From Accumulibacter sp. (lineage in GTDB: Bacteria; Pseudomonadota; Gammaproteobacteria; Burkholderiales; Rhodocyclaceae): DNA of 64,000 bases. The stretch covers positions 1 to 64,000 of the forward strand of contig NZ_JAMTDX010000098.1 of NCBI RefSeq assembly GCF_023806625.1, given 5' to 3'. The translations under genes and the position numbers were made by a program. The notes beneath the pieces were generated by a model, which worked only from the letters and a program-made list of their open reading frames with translations, ran no database searches and was not told the DNA's origin. Below are positions 1-7,267 of the stretch, one piece after another; position 1 is the first letter of the stretch, and every line of letters begins with the position of its first letter.

Positions 1-792
1 AACATCACCAGCCGGATCATCGACATCATCGCGCCGATCGGCAAGGGACAACGCGGCCTCCTGGTCGCCAGTCCGAAGAGCGGCAAGACGGTGATGATGC
101 AGCACATCGCCCACGCGATCACCGCCAACCACCCCGACGTCACGCTGATCGTCCTGCTCATCGACGAACGGCCCGAAGAAGTCACCGAGATGACCCGCTC
201 GGTCCGCGGAGAGGTCGTTGCGTCGACCTTTGACGAACCGGCCACGCGCCATGTTCAGGTCGCCGAGATGGTCATCGAAAAGGCCAAGCGCCTCGTCGAG
301 CACAAGCGCGACGTGGTCATCCTGCTCGACTCGATCACCCGCCTGGCACGCGCCTACAACACGGTCCAGCCAGCATCCGGCAAGGTTCTCACCGGTGGCG
401 TCGATGCCAACGCGCTGCAGAAGCCCAAACGCTTCTTCGGCGCCGCCCGGAACATCGAGGAGGGCGGATCGCTGACCATCATCGCCACCGCGCTGATCGA
501 CACCGGCAGCCGTATGGACGACGTGATCTACGAGGAATTCAAGGGCACCGGCAACATGGAGATCCACCTCGACCGCCGGATGGCCGAAAAGCGCGTCTAT
601 CCGGCGATCAACGTCAATCGCTCGGGGACTCGACGCGAGGAACTGCTGCTCAAACCCGATGTCCTCCAGAAGATGTGGATTCTGCGCAAGCTTCTCTACA
701 ACATGGACGACCTCGAAGCGATGGAGTTCCTTCTCGACAAGATCAAGGCGACCAGGAACAACGGCGAGTTCTTCGACTCGATGCGCCGCTGA
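1..792 (+). CDS. rho: Transcription termination factor Rho (C-terminal part)
   Basis: Hexameric RNA-dependent ATPase that ends transcription at Rho-dependent sites. The reading frame is open from base 1, so the gene is cut by the window edge; about 263 of the usual ~420 residues are present and the N-terminal RNA-binding domain lies outside. The visible part holds the Walker A motif SPKSGKT, the Walker B segment [16 protein letters not shown], and the Q/R-loop region with [12 protein letters not shown], all characteristic of Rho. The gene ends with the usual short tail FFDSMRR. rpmE follows after 205 bases, a common order in Betaproteobacteria. Confidence 0.97.
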   Translation, partial: NITSRIIDIIAPIGKGQRGLLVASPKSGKTVMMQHIAHAITANHPDVTLIVLLIDERPEEVTEMTRSVRGEVVASTFDEPATRHVQVAEMVIEKAKRLVEHKRDVVILLDSITRLARAYNTVQPASGKVLTGGVDANALQKPKRFFGAARNIEEGGSLTIIATALIDTGSRMDDVIYEEFKGTGNMEIHLDRRMAEKRVYPAINVNRSGTRREELLLKPDVLQKMWILRKLLYNMDDLEAMEFLLDKIKATRNNGEFFDSMRR

Positions 793-883
793 CCGGTGTT
801 CCCCCGATCCACCGGGCTCGCGCTGCGCACGCAGGGAGAAATCGCCGCGGTCTGCGATTGCCCTGCCCCGCCCGCCTGGCGGA

Positions 884-912
884 TTGCGGCAAGCGGCGAA
901 TTCGCGGATAAT
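884..912 (+). promoter_or_regulatory. Candidate sigma-70 promoter for rpmE
   Basis: TTGCGG at 884-889 and GATAAT at 907-912 are separated by exactly 17 bases. Each hexamer differs from consensus at one or two positions. Transcription would start near 919 and give an rpmE leader of about 80 bases. This would let rpmE be transcribed independently of rho. Found by eye; no start-site data. Confidence 0.5.
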
Positions 913-997
913 CACGCGTCTCGTCAGAAGCTTGCGCAACACGGTCGATCGCCTCGACTAGGACCAGCAGCCCCAACCCTACAGGAAAGAGCAGTAA

Positions 998-1213
998 ATG
1001 AAACCGAACGCCCATCCCGCTTACAACGAAATCACGGTGACGTGTTCCTGCGGCAACACTTTCACTACACGGTCAACGATGAAGAAGCCTCTGCATGTCG
1101 AAGTCTGTTCGGCGTGTCACCCTTTCTACACGGGCAAGCAGAAGATCATCGATACGGCCGGTCGGGTCGAGAAGTTCAACCAGAAATACGGTGCGATCCG
1201 CAGGCCGACGTGA
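998..1213 (+). CDS. rpmE: Large ribosomal subunit protein bL31, zinc-binding (C+) form
   Basis: Protein bL31 of the 50S subunit, which bridges the two subunits. The product is 71 residues, normal for the family. Cys16, Cys18, Cys37 and Cys40 (CSC and CSAC) form the zinc site, so this is the zinc-containing C+ form rather than the zinc-independent paralogue made under zinc starvation. An AGGAAAGA ribosome-binding site at 983-990 supports the ATG. The gene has its own candidate promoter and a strong terminator, so it is probably monocistronic. Confidence 0.96.
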   Translation: MKPNAHPAYNEITVTCSCGNTFTTRSTMKKPLHVEVCSACHPFYTGKQKIIDTAGRVEKFNQKYGAIRRPT

Positions 1214-1237
1214 GTCGAGCAGCGGGGTAGAAGAAAG

Positions 1238-1261
1238 GCAGCCCCACGGCTGCTTTTTTTT
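1238..1261 (+). terminator. Rho-independent terminator of rpmE
   Basis: GCAGCC at 1238-1243 pairs perfectly with GGCTGC at 1248-1253 around a 4-base loop. Eight T residues follow at 1254-1261, and preceding A residues extend the stem. It lies 25 bases after the rpmE stop. Confidence 0.9.
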
Positions 1262-1323
1262 CGTGCCGACGAGTTCTTTTCCGCGCTGCCCACCCGAGCA
1301 TGCCCGTTCATTCGGAGCAGACC

Positions 1324-2964
1324 GTGCCTAGAGGGATAGGCCTGCCGCCCAGTTCTTGGACGCTGGCCATTCTGCTTCTCGTCTATTCCCTGACCGGGCT
1401 GGTCGGTCACGATCCGTGGAAGAGCGACGACGCAGTCACCATAGGGGTCGTCCACGACCTGCTGACCCGCGGCGACTGGCTGACCCCCGGCCTGGCCGGC
1501 CGGCCGTATCCTGATGCCCCGGTCTACTACTGGGTTGCGGCGGGCTTCGCGAAGCTGGCGTCGGCAGTGCTTCCGGTACACCAGTCCGCCCGGCTGGCCA
1601 GCGGCCTGTTCACGTTGCTTGCCCTGGCTTTCATTCTGTTCGCCGCGCGCGAACTGCACGGTCCGGATCAGTCCTCGGCAGCCCCGTTACTCCTCGCCGG
1701 TAGCGTCGGCTTCATCTACCATGCCCACGAGGCACAGCCGATGCTGGCCACTCTGACCGCGTATACGGCTGCTTACTGGGCATTGACGCAGTTCAACCGG
1801 AGACCGGTCCTCGGCGCGTTGTCGTTCGGCTCGGCGCTCGGTTTCGGCTGCCTGGCCAACGGCCTGACGCCAGTTCTGCCATTGATCCCGGTAGCTGGCT
1901 TCGTGGCCTGGCGATCCGAGCGACGCTTGTACTCCACTCTCCTCATGCTCGCGTCCCTGCTGCTCGCCGCCGCAATCGTCGCCAGCTGGCTCGTTCCGGT
2001 ATACGCGACGTCGCCCACCTTTTTCGCAGCCATCGTCGCGCAGGAGTCCGAACAGATTGCCGGGACGGCGCAGCCGCTTCTCAGTCTGCTGCGCTTCCTC
2101 TTCATGCTCCCATGGTATGCCTGGCCGGCCTTGCCCCTCGCCTGCTGGACGCTGTGGGCGAAGCGACGGCAGCTGGGTAGCCAGGCGCTGTCGATGCCCT
2201 TGGCCGCCCTGCTGATCACGCTGCTCCTGGCGAGTTTATGGCTCGGTCCGCGCAGTGTCCCAGCCCTTCTGCTTCTGCCGCCACTGGTCCTGCTCGCCGT
2301 TCCGGCCGTTCCGACGCTGCGCCGCGGTGCGGCCAACGCTTTCGACTGGTTCGGGATGATTACCTTCAGCTTCTTCGCGCTGCTCGTCTGGGTCGGCTGG
2401 AGCGCCATGGTCTTCGACTGGCCACCGCGGCTCGCACGTCAGGTCGTCCGGCTGGCGCCGGGCTTCGTCGGCCACTTCAGCCTCCTGCCAGTCCTGGTCA
2501 CCGTCGCCGCAACCCTGGCCTGGTCATGGCTGATCGCCACGAGTCCCCGCTCACCGATGCGCGGCGTCCTGCACTGGATGGCCGGCCTGACGTTGCTCTG
2601 GCTGCTCGTCACGAGCCTCTGGATGCCGTGGATCGACTACGGCAAGAGCTACCGCCAAGTGTCGCTCTCGCTGGCGGCCGCCCTGCCCGAGAAAAGGCGC
2701 TGCATTGCGTCGGTCAGTGTCGGCGACCCGGTGCTCGCCTCGCTCGACTATTTTTCGGGAATCCGGACGATTCCGTCGACGATGACGGCGTCGGCAAGCT
2801 GTGATCTGCTGCTGATACATGGCGCGCCGCGATACAGTGGAGTGGCTGCGAACATCGGCTGGCGCAAGATCTGGGAAGGCGGTCGCCCGGCCGAACGTGC
2901 CGAGGGCGACAGGCTCCACCTGTTCCAGCGCGACGCCCCGCAGACCGGACAGCCAGGGCGCTGA
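1324..2964 (+). CDS. ArnT-like / PMT-family membrane glycosyltransferase (GT-C fold)
   Basis: Polytopic inner-membrane protein of about 546 residues. The first periplasmic loop after membrane segment 1 carries the acidic motif DPWKSDD, followed by the pattern RGDWLTPGLAGRPYPDAP, typical of ArnT/dolichyl-phosphate-mannose transferase relatives that move a sugar from a polyprenyl phosphate donor onto lipid A, protein or another glycan. About ten further hydrophobic segments follow, then a small soluble C-terminal domain. I place the start at GTG 1324 because GGAG at 1314-1317 is well spaced; ATG 1300 in the same frame has no ribosome-binding site. No lipid A or aminoarabinose genes are nearby, so the substrate is unknown. 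Confidence 0.82.
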   Translation: MPRGIGLPPSSWTLAILLLVYSLTGLVGHDPWKSDDAVTIGVVHDLLTRGDWLTPGLAGRPYPDAPVYYWVAAGFAKLASAVLPVHQSARLASGLFTLLALAFILFAARELHGPDQSSAAPLLLAGSVGFIYHAHEAQPMLATLTAYTAAYWALTQFNRRPVLGALSFGSALGFGCLANGLTPVLPLIPVAGFVAWRSERRLYSTLLMLASLLLAAAIVASWLVPVYATSPTFFAAIVAQESEQIAGTAQPLLSLLRFLFMLPWYAWPALPLACWTLWAKRRQLGSQALSMPLAALLITLLLASLWLGPRSVPALLLLPPLVLLAVPAVPTLRRGAANAFDWFGMITFSFFALLVWVGWSAMVFDWPPRLARQVVRLAPGFVGHFSLLPVLVTVAATLAWSWLIATSPRSPMRGVLHWMAGLTLLWLLVTSLWMPWIDYGKSYRQVSLSLAAALPEKRRCIASVSVGDPVLASLDYFSGIRTIPSTMTASASCDLLLIHGAPRYSGVAANIGWRKIWEGGRPAERAEGDRLHLFQRDAPQTGQPGR

Positions 2965-3093
2965 GCGGTGCTCGAGCGTCTTCTGATGGCGGCGAGACGA
3001 GGAACGCTCGCGATCTTGCCGGACCGCTGACTTCCGCGAACCCCCGTGATGGGCTTCCCGTGGGGAACGGCGAGGGCGCGGCGGGGAGGCTCT

Positions 3094-3639
3094 TCAGAGC
3101 CTGAGAAAGTGCTCGCGATAGAACCTGAGTTCCTCGATCGACTCGCGGATGTCGGCGAGAGCCGTATGCTGCGAACGCTTGACCAGTCGGCTGGCGACCT
3201 CGGGCCGCCAGCGCCGGCACAGTTCCTTGAGCGTGCTCACGTCGATGTTTCGGTAATGGAACCAGGCTTCCAGTCGCGGCATGTAACGCTGCAGGAATCG
3301 CCGGTCCTGGCCGACGGAATTCCCGCACAGCGGGCTGGCCAGACGTGGTACCTGAGCCTCCACGAAGGCGAGTGCAGCCCTCTCGACGCTCGTCTCGTCG
3401 AGCTTGGATGCCCTGACGCGGTCGAGCAGACCCGAACTCCCGTGGGTGCGCCGATTCCACTCGTCCATGCCTCCGAGGCAGGACTCTTGCTGATGCACGA
3501 CCCATTCCGGAGACTCGACGATCGTCTTCAGGTCGCTGTCGGTGATGATCATCGCCACTTCGATGATCCGGTCGCGCTCGGGATCCAGGCCGGTCATCTC
3601 CATATCGATCCAGACGAGGCGCGTGCTGTCCTGTGCCAT
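3094..3639 (-). CDS. orn: Oligoribonuclease (3'-5' exonuclease of nanoRNA)
   Basis: DEDDh-type exonuclease that degrades 2-5 nt RNAs and, in bacteria using cyclic di-GMP, its breakdown product pGpG. The product from ATG 3639 is 181 residues, the length of the E. coli enzyme. Visible motifs are WIDMEMTGL (Exo I), GNSVGQDRRFLQRYMP (Exo II) and the HTALADI block with the catalytic His and Asp (Exo III). An in-frame extension to 3783 reads through repetitive non-coding DNA and is rejected. The nearest ribosome-binding-like GGAG is 13 bases away and lies inside the terminal repeat of the inserted element, which is unusual. Convergent with the upstream glycosyltransferase gene. Confidence 0.95.
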   Translation of the reverse strand: MAQDSTRLVWIDMEMTGLDPERDRIIEVAMIITDSDLKTIVESPEWVVHQQESCLGGMDEWNRRTHGSSGLLDRVRASKLDETSVERAALAFVEAQVPRLASPLCGNSVGQDRRFLQRYMPRLEAWFHYRNIDVSTLKELCRRWRPEVASRLVKRSQHTALADIRESIEELRFYREHFLRL

Positions 3640-3724
3640 ATAATTGGGTTTACTCCGTTTCGTATGGAACCGCCTCGGCGCCACGACTCCTCCCGCAGAG
3701 CCCTTCGGGCGCCCCCACCCCTGG

Positions 3725-3744
3725 CCCCGCCCCCGAGGGCGGGG
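3725..3744. repeat. Perfect 8-bp hairpin inside the MITE-like element
   Basis: CCCCGCCC at 3725-3732 is the exact reverse complement of GGGCGGGG at 3737-3744, with a 4-base loop. There is no T-run after it on either strand, so a terminator role is not obvious. Confidence 0.6.
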
Positions 3745-3818
3745 AACTCCTCGCCGCCGGACGGGCTCGGGAGCTGGCCGCAAACAGCTGCGACCAGCCC
3801 CAAGCCCTTGAGCGTATT

Positions 3819-3887
3819 AGCGTTTCGGGCGCTGTAAAGGGTCCGCTTCGCCGGGCTTCGCCCGCCCTTGACAGCGCCCTCAACGCT
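3819..3887. repeat. Long imperfect hairpin (23-bp arms) inside the MITE-like element
   Basis: Bases 3819-3841 and 3865-3887 are inverted copies matching at 20 of 23 positions around a 23-base loop that itself can fold. A second smaller hairpin, CCCGACC at 3896-3902 with GGTCGGG at 3907-3913, follows. Nested inverted repeats of this kind are common in palindromic MITEs and could also form a stable RNA. Confidence 0.65.
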
Positions 3888-4019
3888 GGTCATGTCCCGA
3901 CCATAGGGTCGGGCGGATACCAGCCGGGCGCGGCGGGTATGGCGGCTTTCCACACGAAACGACATAGACCCATATAATTCCCCGGAACCGCGAGGCTCCG
4001 ATTCTGTCACATTTGTAAA

Positions 4020-5261
4020 ATGGCAAATGCGTTTTCTCTGATCTTTGGCGCTGCCGTGGCGCTGATGTGCCTGCTGCGCTTCTGGCTCGCCGGTCGTCAG
4101 ATCGGGCACGTCCTCGCACATCGTGGCAGCGTTCCCCCGAGCTTCGCCGGGCGCATCGATCTGGCCGCTCATCAGAAGGCCGCGGACTACACCGTGGCGC
4201 GGACGCGTTTCGGGCGCTTTGCCCTCGCGGTCGAGATCGCCGCGCTGCTCATGCTGACGCTCGGCGGCAGCGTCCAGGCGATCCACGCCTTCTGGTCAGC
4301 GCACCTCGAGGGTCTGGCCTACGGCGTTGCGCTGATCTTCAGCGTCCTCTTCGTTTCGGCAGTCGTCGATCTGCCGCTGGCCGTATACCGGCAATTCGTC
4401 ATCGAAGAGCGCTTCGGCTTCAACCGGATGAGCGCGCGCCTGTTCGTCGCCGATCTTGCCAGACAGGCGGTGCTGGCGATCGTCGTCGGCGGACCGGCCC
4501 TGCTCGCCGTTCTCTGGCTGATGAACGAGGCGGGCAGATTATGGTGGTTCGCCGTCTGGCTGTTCTGGTGTGCATTCAATCTCCTGCTGCTGTTCGTCTA
4601 CCCGACCTGGATCGCACCGTTGTTCAATCGTTTCGTCCCGCTCGACGACATCGCGCTGCAGGCGCGGATCGAAGCCCTGCTCGCACGCTGCGGCTTTGCC
4701 AGCTCAGGGGTTTTGGTGATGGACGGTTCGAAGCGCTCGACGCACGGCAACGCCTACTTCACCGGCTATGGCAGGACGAAGAGGATCGTCTTCTTCGACA
4801 CGCTGCTCGGCCGACTGCAACCAGCCGAAACGGAAGCCGTCCTGGCCCACGAGCTCGGCCATTTCCGGCATCACCACGTGACCAGACGAATCGCCCTCGC
4901 CTTCGTGCTGTCGCTGCTCTTTCTCGCCATCCTCGGCCAACTGGTCGATGCCGGATGGTTCTACCGCGGACTCGGCGTGGCCGCGCAGAATGCTGCCATC
5001 GGCCTCGTACTCTTCCTGCTTGCCGGGCCGGTGTTCATTTTCCTGCTCACCCCGCTGCTGAGCCTGCTCTCACGACGCGACGAGTTCGAGGCGGACCGTT
5101 ACGCGGCCGCGCAGACCTCGGCAGACGATCTCGTCTCGGCGCTGGTCAAGCTGTACGAGGACAATGCCACGACGCTGACCCCCGACCCGGTGTACTCGCT
5201 GTTCTACGATTCCCATCCCCCCGCCGCCCTGCGTGTCGCGCGGCTTCAGGAAGCCGGCTGA
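4020..5261 (+). CDS. M48 family zinc metalloprotease (Ste24/CAAX-protease-like)
   Basis: Integral-membrane peptidase of 413 residues. The zinc motif HELGH is at about residues 277-281 and the downstream EFEAD glutamate motif at about 355-359, as in family M48 subfamily A (Ste24 type). At least six hydrophobic segments surround the catalytic part, including one at the N-terminus and a pair at about residues 295-350. The bacterial members probably act in membrane-protein quality control; the substrate here is unknown. The TATAAT in the right target duplication (3973-3978) is 42 bases before the ATG and could serve as its -10 box. The pterin dehydratase gene follows after 18 bases. Confidence 0.92.
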   Translation: MANAFSLIFGAAVALMCLLRFWLAGRQIGHVLAHRGSVPPSFAGRIDLAAHQKAADYTVARTRFGRFALAVEIAALLMLTLGGSVQAIHAFWSAHLEGLAYGVALIFSVLFVSAVVDLPLAVYRQFVIEERFGFNRMSARLFVADLARQAVLAIVVGGPALLAVLWLMNEAGRLWWFAVWLFWCAFNLLLLFVYPTWIAPLFNRFVPLDDIALQARIEALLARCGFASSGVLVMDGSKRSTHGNAYFTGYGRTKRIVFFDTLLGRLQPAETEAVLAHELGHFRHHHVTRRIALAFVLSLLFLAILGQLVDAGWFYRGLGVAAQNAAIGLVLFLLAGPVFIFLLTPLLSLLSRRDEFEADRYAAAQTSADDLVSALVKLYEDNATTLTPDPVYSLFYDSHPPAALRVARLQEAG

Positions 5262-5279
5262 AAAGAAAGGAGTCCGACC

Positions 5280-5624
5280 GTGAAGACTGCCGAAAACCCG
5301 CTTGCCCGCGAGCATTGCCAACCCATCCGGGGTACCGGGCACCGGCTCGATCCGCTCGAGATCACCGCGCTGCTCGCGACCCTGCCTGGATGGCAGGTCG
5401 ACGGACAGGGCAGGCTCAGCAAGTCCTTCAGCTTCGCCGGCTACCCGGCGACGATGCTCTTCGTAAACATGATCGCTGCGCTTGCCGAGCGCGAAGACCA
5501 CCACCCCGATCTCGAGGTCGGCTACGGAAAGGTGCTGGTCGGCTATTCCACTCACGACGTCGGCGGTCTTTCACGCAACGATTTCATCTGCGCAGCCAGG
5601 GTCGAGGCGCTGGCCGGCTTTTGA
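5280..5624 (+). CDS. 4a-hydroxytetrahydrobiopterin dehydratase (PCD/DCoH family)
   Basis: Dehydrates 4a-hydroxytetrahydropterin, recycling the pterin cofactor of aromatic amino-acid hydroxylases. The 114-residue protein carries the family signature EREDHHPDLEVGY with the two active-site histidines, followed by a conserved THDVGGLSRNDF segment. The start is a GTG at 5280 preceded by AAAGGAG at 5266-5272 with seven-base spacing. The stop TGA overlaps the start of rsgA. No phenylalanine hydroxylase gene is in the window, so a housekeeping or molybdopterin-related role is equally possible. Confidence 0.93.
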   Translation: MKTAENPLAREHCQPIRGTGHRLDPLEITALLATLPGWQVDGQGRLSKSFSFAGYPATMLFVNMIAALAEREDHHPDLEVGYGKVLVGYSTHDVGGLSRNDFICAARVEALAGF

Positions 5625-6511
5625 AACAGTCGGGCATCGTCGTCGCAGCCTACGGGCGTCAGTACCGCGTCGAACTCGACGGCGGACCGACCCAGCTCTG
5701 CGATGCACGGGGCAAACGCGGCGGCCTGGTCTGCGGCGACCGGGTGACCGTCCTCCAGACTGCCAGCGGCGTCCAGGGGGTCATCGTCGCGCACGAACCC
5801 CGCGGGAGCCTCTTCTATCGTTCGGACGTCTCCCGGCAAAAGCTCATCGCCGCGAATGTCACCCAGGTGATCATCGTCGTGGCTACCGAGCCCCCGTTCT
5901 CGGACGAACTGGTCACGCGGTGCACCGTCGCTGCGGAAGCACAGAATATCGCCGTACTGATCGTGCTCAACAAGTGCGACCTTGGCGATCGCCTCGGCGC
6001 AGCGATCGCCGTTCTCGAGCCATTCGTCAGGCTGGGGTATCGCGTCCTCAGGATATCCGCGCGCAGCGACGGGGCAAGGCAGTTGCTCCCCATGCTCGCC
6101 GGAGAGACCAGCCTTCTGATCGGCCAGTCAGGAATGGGCAAGTCTACGCTGATCAACGCCCTGGTACCCGGCGCCCGCGCAGCGACCCGGGAGATTTCGC
6201 AGGCCTTGCACAGCGGCAGGCACACCACCACCTGCTCGCACCTCTATCGGCCGGCCCCGGCTTGTGCGCTGATCGACTCGCCGGGTCTGACCGACTTCGG
6301 CCTGCGCCATCTGACGGTCGAGGAAATCGCCGCTGCCTTCGTCGAGTTCCGTCCACTGGCTGATCAGTGCCGCTTCCGGGACTGTCACCACCACCGCGAG
6401 CCCGACTGCCGGATTCGCCTGGCCCTCGAGGAGGGCAACATCGATCCTCGACGATATGCGGCATTTCTGTTGCTTTGCTCAGAGGCTGCACAGCGGAACA
6501 GCAGTCGATGA
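5621..6511 (+). CDS. rsgA: Small ribosomal subunit biogenesis GTPase RsgA
   Basis: Circularly permuted GTPase that checks late maturation of the 30S decoding centre. About 296 residues: an N-terminal OB fold, then GTPase motifs in permuted order, NKCD at 117-120, P-loop GQSGMGKST at about 168-176 and DSPG at about 219-222. A C-terminal zinc site uses Cys250, Cys255, His257 and Cys263. The N-terminus KQSGIVVAAYGRQY fits the family, and the only start that gives it is TTG at 5621, overlapping the stop of the preceding gene (TTGA). Translation is therefore probably coupled. A very long open frame upstream in the same phase is an artefact. Confidence 0.93.
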   Translation: MKQSGIVVAAYGRQYRVELDGGPTQLCDARGKRGGLVCGDRVTVLQTASGVQGVIVAHEPRGSLFYRSDVSRQKLIAANVTQVIIVVATEPPFSDELVTRCTVAAEAQNIAVLIVLNKCDLGDRLGAAIAVLEPFVRLGYRVLRISARSDGARQLLPMLAGETSLLIGQSGMGKSTLINALVPGARAATREISQALHSGRHTTTCSHLYRPAPACALIDSPGLTDFGLRHLTVEEIAAAFVEFRPLADQCRFRDCHHHREPDCRIRLALEEGNIDPRRYAAFLLLCSEAAQRNSSR

Positions 6512-6628
6512 CCGGCGAAGCGACCGCCGGGGACACGTCTCGGAGCCACCGAACGTGCGCTCCCGCTCCGGGTCCGGCGGGCGAACCGCACGCCTCGGGT
6601 ACCCATTTCAAACCAGAGGAGTTCTCCG

Positions 6629-6907
6629 ATGAGCGACATCATCATTCGCCGCACTCATGGCAGAAGCCTTGCCGAAGCGCGTGCGTCGGCCGAGCATATG
6701 GCCGCCGAACTCAACGAAGAGTTCGACCTCGCCTACTCGTGGAACGGGAACGTCATGCGCTTCAAGCGCCCAGGCGTCTCCGGCAACCTGTCGGTCGACG
6801 ACCGAGAGGTGGCGCTGGACATCCGGCTGGGTTTCCTGCTCTTTGCGCTCAAGCCGACGATCGAACGCGAAGTCCATCGCTTCTTCGACGAGAACTTCCC
6901 GATCTAG
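6629..6907 (+). CDS. Polyhydroxyalkanoic acid system family protein
   Basis: Small protein of 92 residues matching the PHA-granule region family that is found with PHA storage genes in proteobacteria. It begins SDIIIRRTHGRSLAEAR and shows the conserved middle FDLAYSWNGNVMRFKRPGVSG, then a hydrophobic C-terminal part. The biochemical role of the family is not established; its gene usually travels with phasins. An AGAGGAG ribosome-binding site at 6615-6621 supports the start. It lies in a region rich in storage-lipid genes and faces the acyl-CoA-binding protein gene. Confidence 0.85.
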   Translation: MSDIIIRRTHGRSLAEARASAEHMAAELNEEFDLAYSWNGNVMRFKRPGVSGNLSVDDREVALDIRLGFLLFALKPTIEREVHRFFDENFPI

Positions 6908-6931
6908 TCCCGGAGAGCAGCACGACGGCCT

Positions 6932-7192
6932 TCAGCGATTCCCGAGTTGGTCGACCAGCGCGACGTACTGCTGCATCGCATCGCTCGCTGCCGTCCCGCG
7001 GATCGCGGCCCACGCATCGTACTTGGCGCGCCCGACCATGTCGGTAAAACCGGGACGCCTTCCCTGCACGTCGCCCTCGCTGGCCTGCTTGTAGAGCGCG
7101 TAGAGCTGCAGGAGAGTGGCATTGTCCGGCCGCTCCGGCAAGGCCTTCGAACTGGCCACGGCGGCCTCGAACTGGGCTTGCAGGTCACTCAC
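6932..7192 (-). CDS. Acyl-CoA-binding protein (ACBP)
   Basis: Cytosolic carrier that binds medium- and long-chain acyl-CoA esters. The 86-residue product has the ACBP core LYALYKQASEGDVQGRRPG and GRAKYDAWAAIRG, containing the Tyr and Lys residues that contact CoA. The start is GTG at 7192, preceded by GGAGAAAG at good spacing; this gives the usual length, whereas an upstream ATG at 7222 would add ten residues. Divergent from the WS/DGAT gene with 75 bases between, so the two probably share a regulatory region. It could supply acyl-CoA to that acyltransferase. Confidence 0.93.
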   Translation of the reverse strand: MSDLQAQFEAAVASSKALPERPDNATLLQLYALYKQASEGDVQGRRPGFTDMVGRAKYDAWAAIRGTAASDAMQQYVALVDQLGNR

Positions 7193-7267
7193 GATTCTTT
7201 CTCCGCTGGAAGTGGTGGTCACGCGGCTCTATTATATGGGCTGGCTTTTCCCGGTGGAGCGGACAGG

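Larger units (their letters stand above)
3638..3979. mobile_element. MITE-like non-autonomous element with 8-bp target duplication
   Basis: The 326-bp segment 3646-3971 is bounded by terminal inverted repeats. Left is 3646-3674 and right is 3941-3971; read inward both start GGGT and share CGTTTCGT and TGGAA, 24 of 29 positions matching with one 2-base gap. It is flanked by a direct repeat ATATAATT at 3638-3645 and 3972-3979 (nine bases, CATATAATT, if the flanking C is counted). No protein is encoded. The interior holds several perfect or near-perfect hairpins. Terminal repeats plus a target duplication is the structure of a cut-and-paste transposon remnant. The parent transposase family is not identified; 8-bp duplications occur in, for example, ISL3, IS66 and IS1595 families. 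It fills the 380-base gap between orn and the protease gene. Confidence 0.7.

Noticed and set aside
3640-3783. Upstream extension of orn by 48 residues
   Set aside because: It reads the inserted repeat element; homology-like sequence starts at the ATG at 3639.
4067-5620. Upstream extension of the rsgA frame by about 500 codons
   Set aside because: It lies inside the protease and dehydratase genes in another phase; the RsgA fold begins only after TTG 5621.
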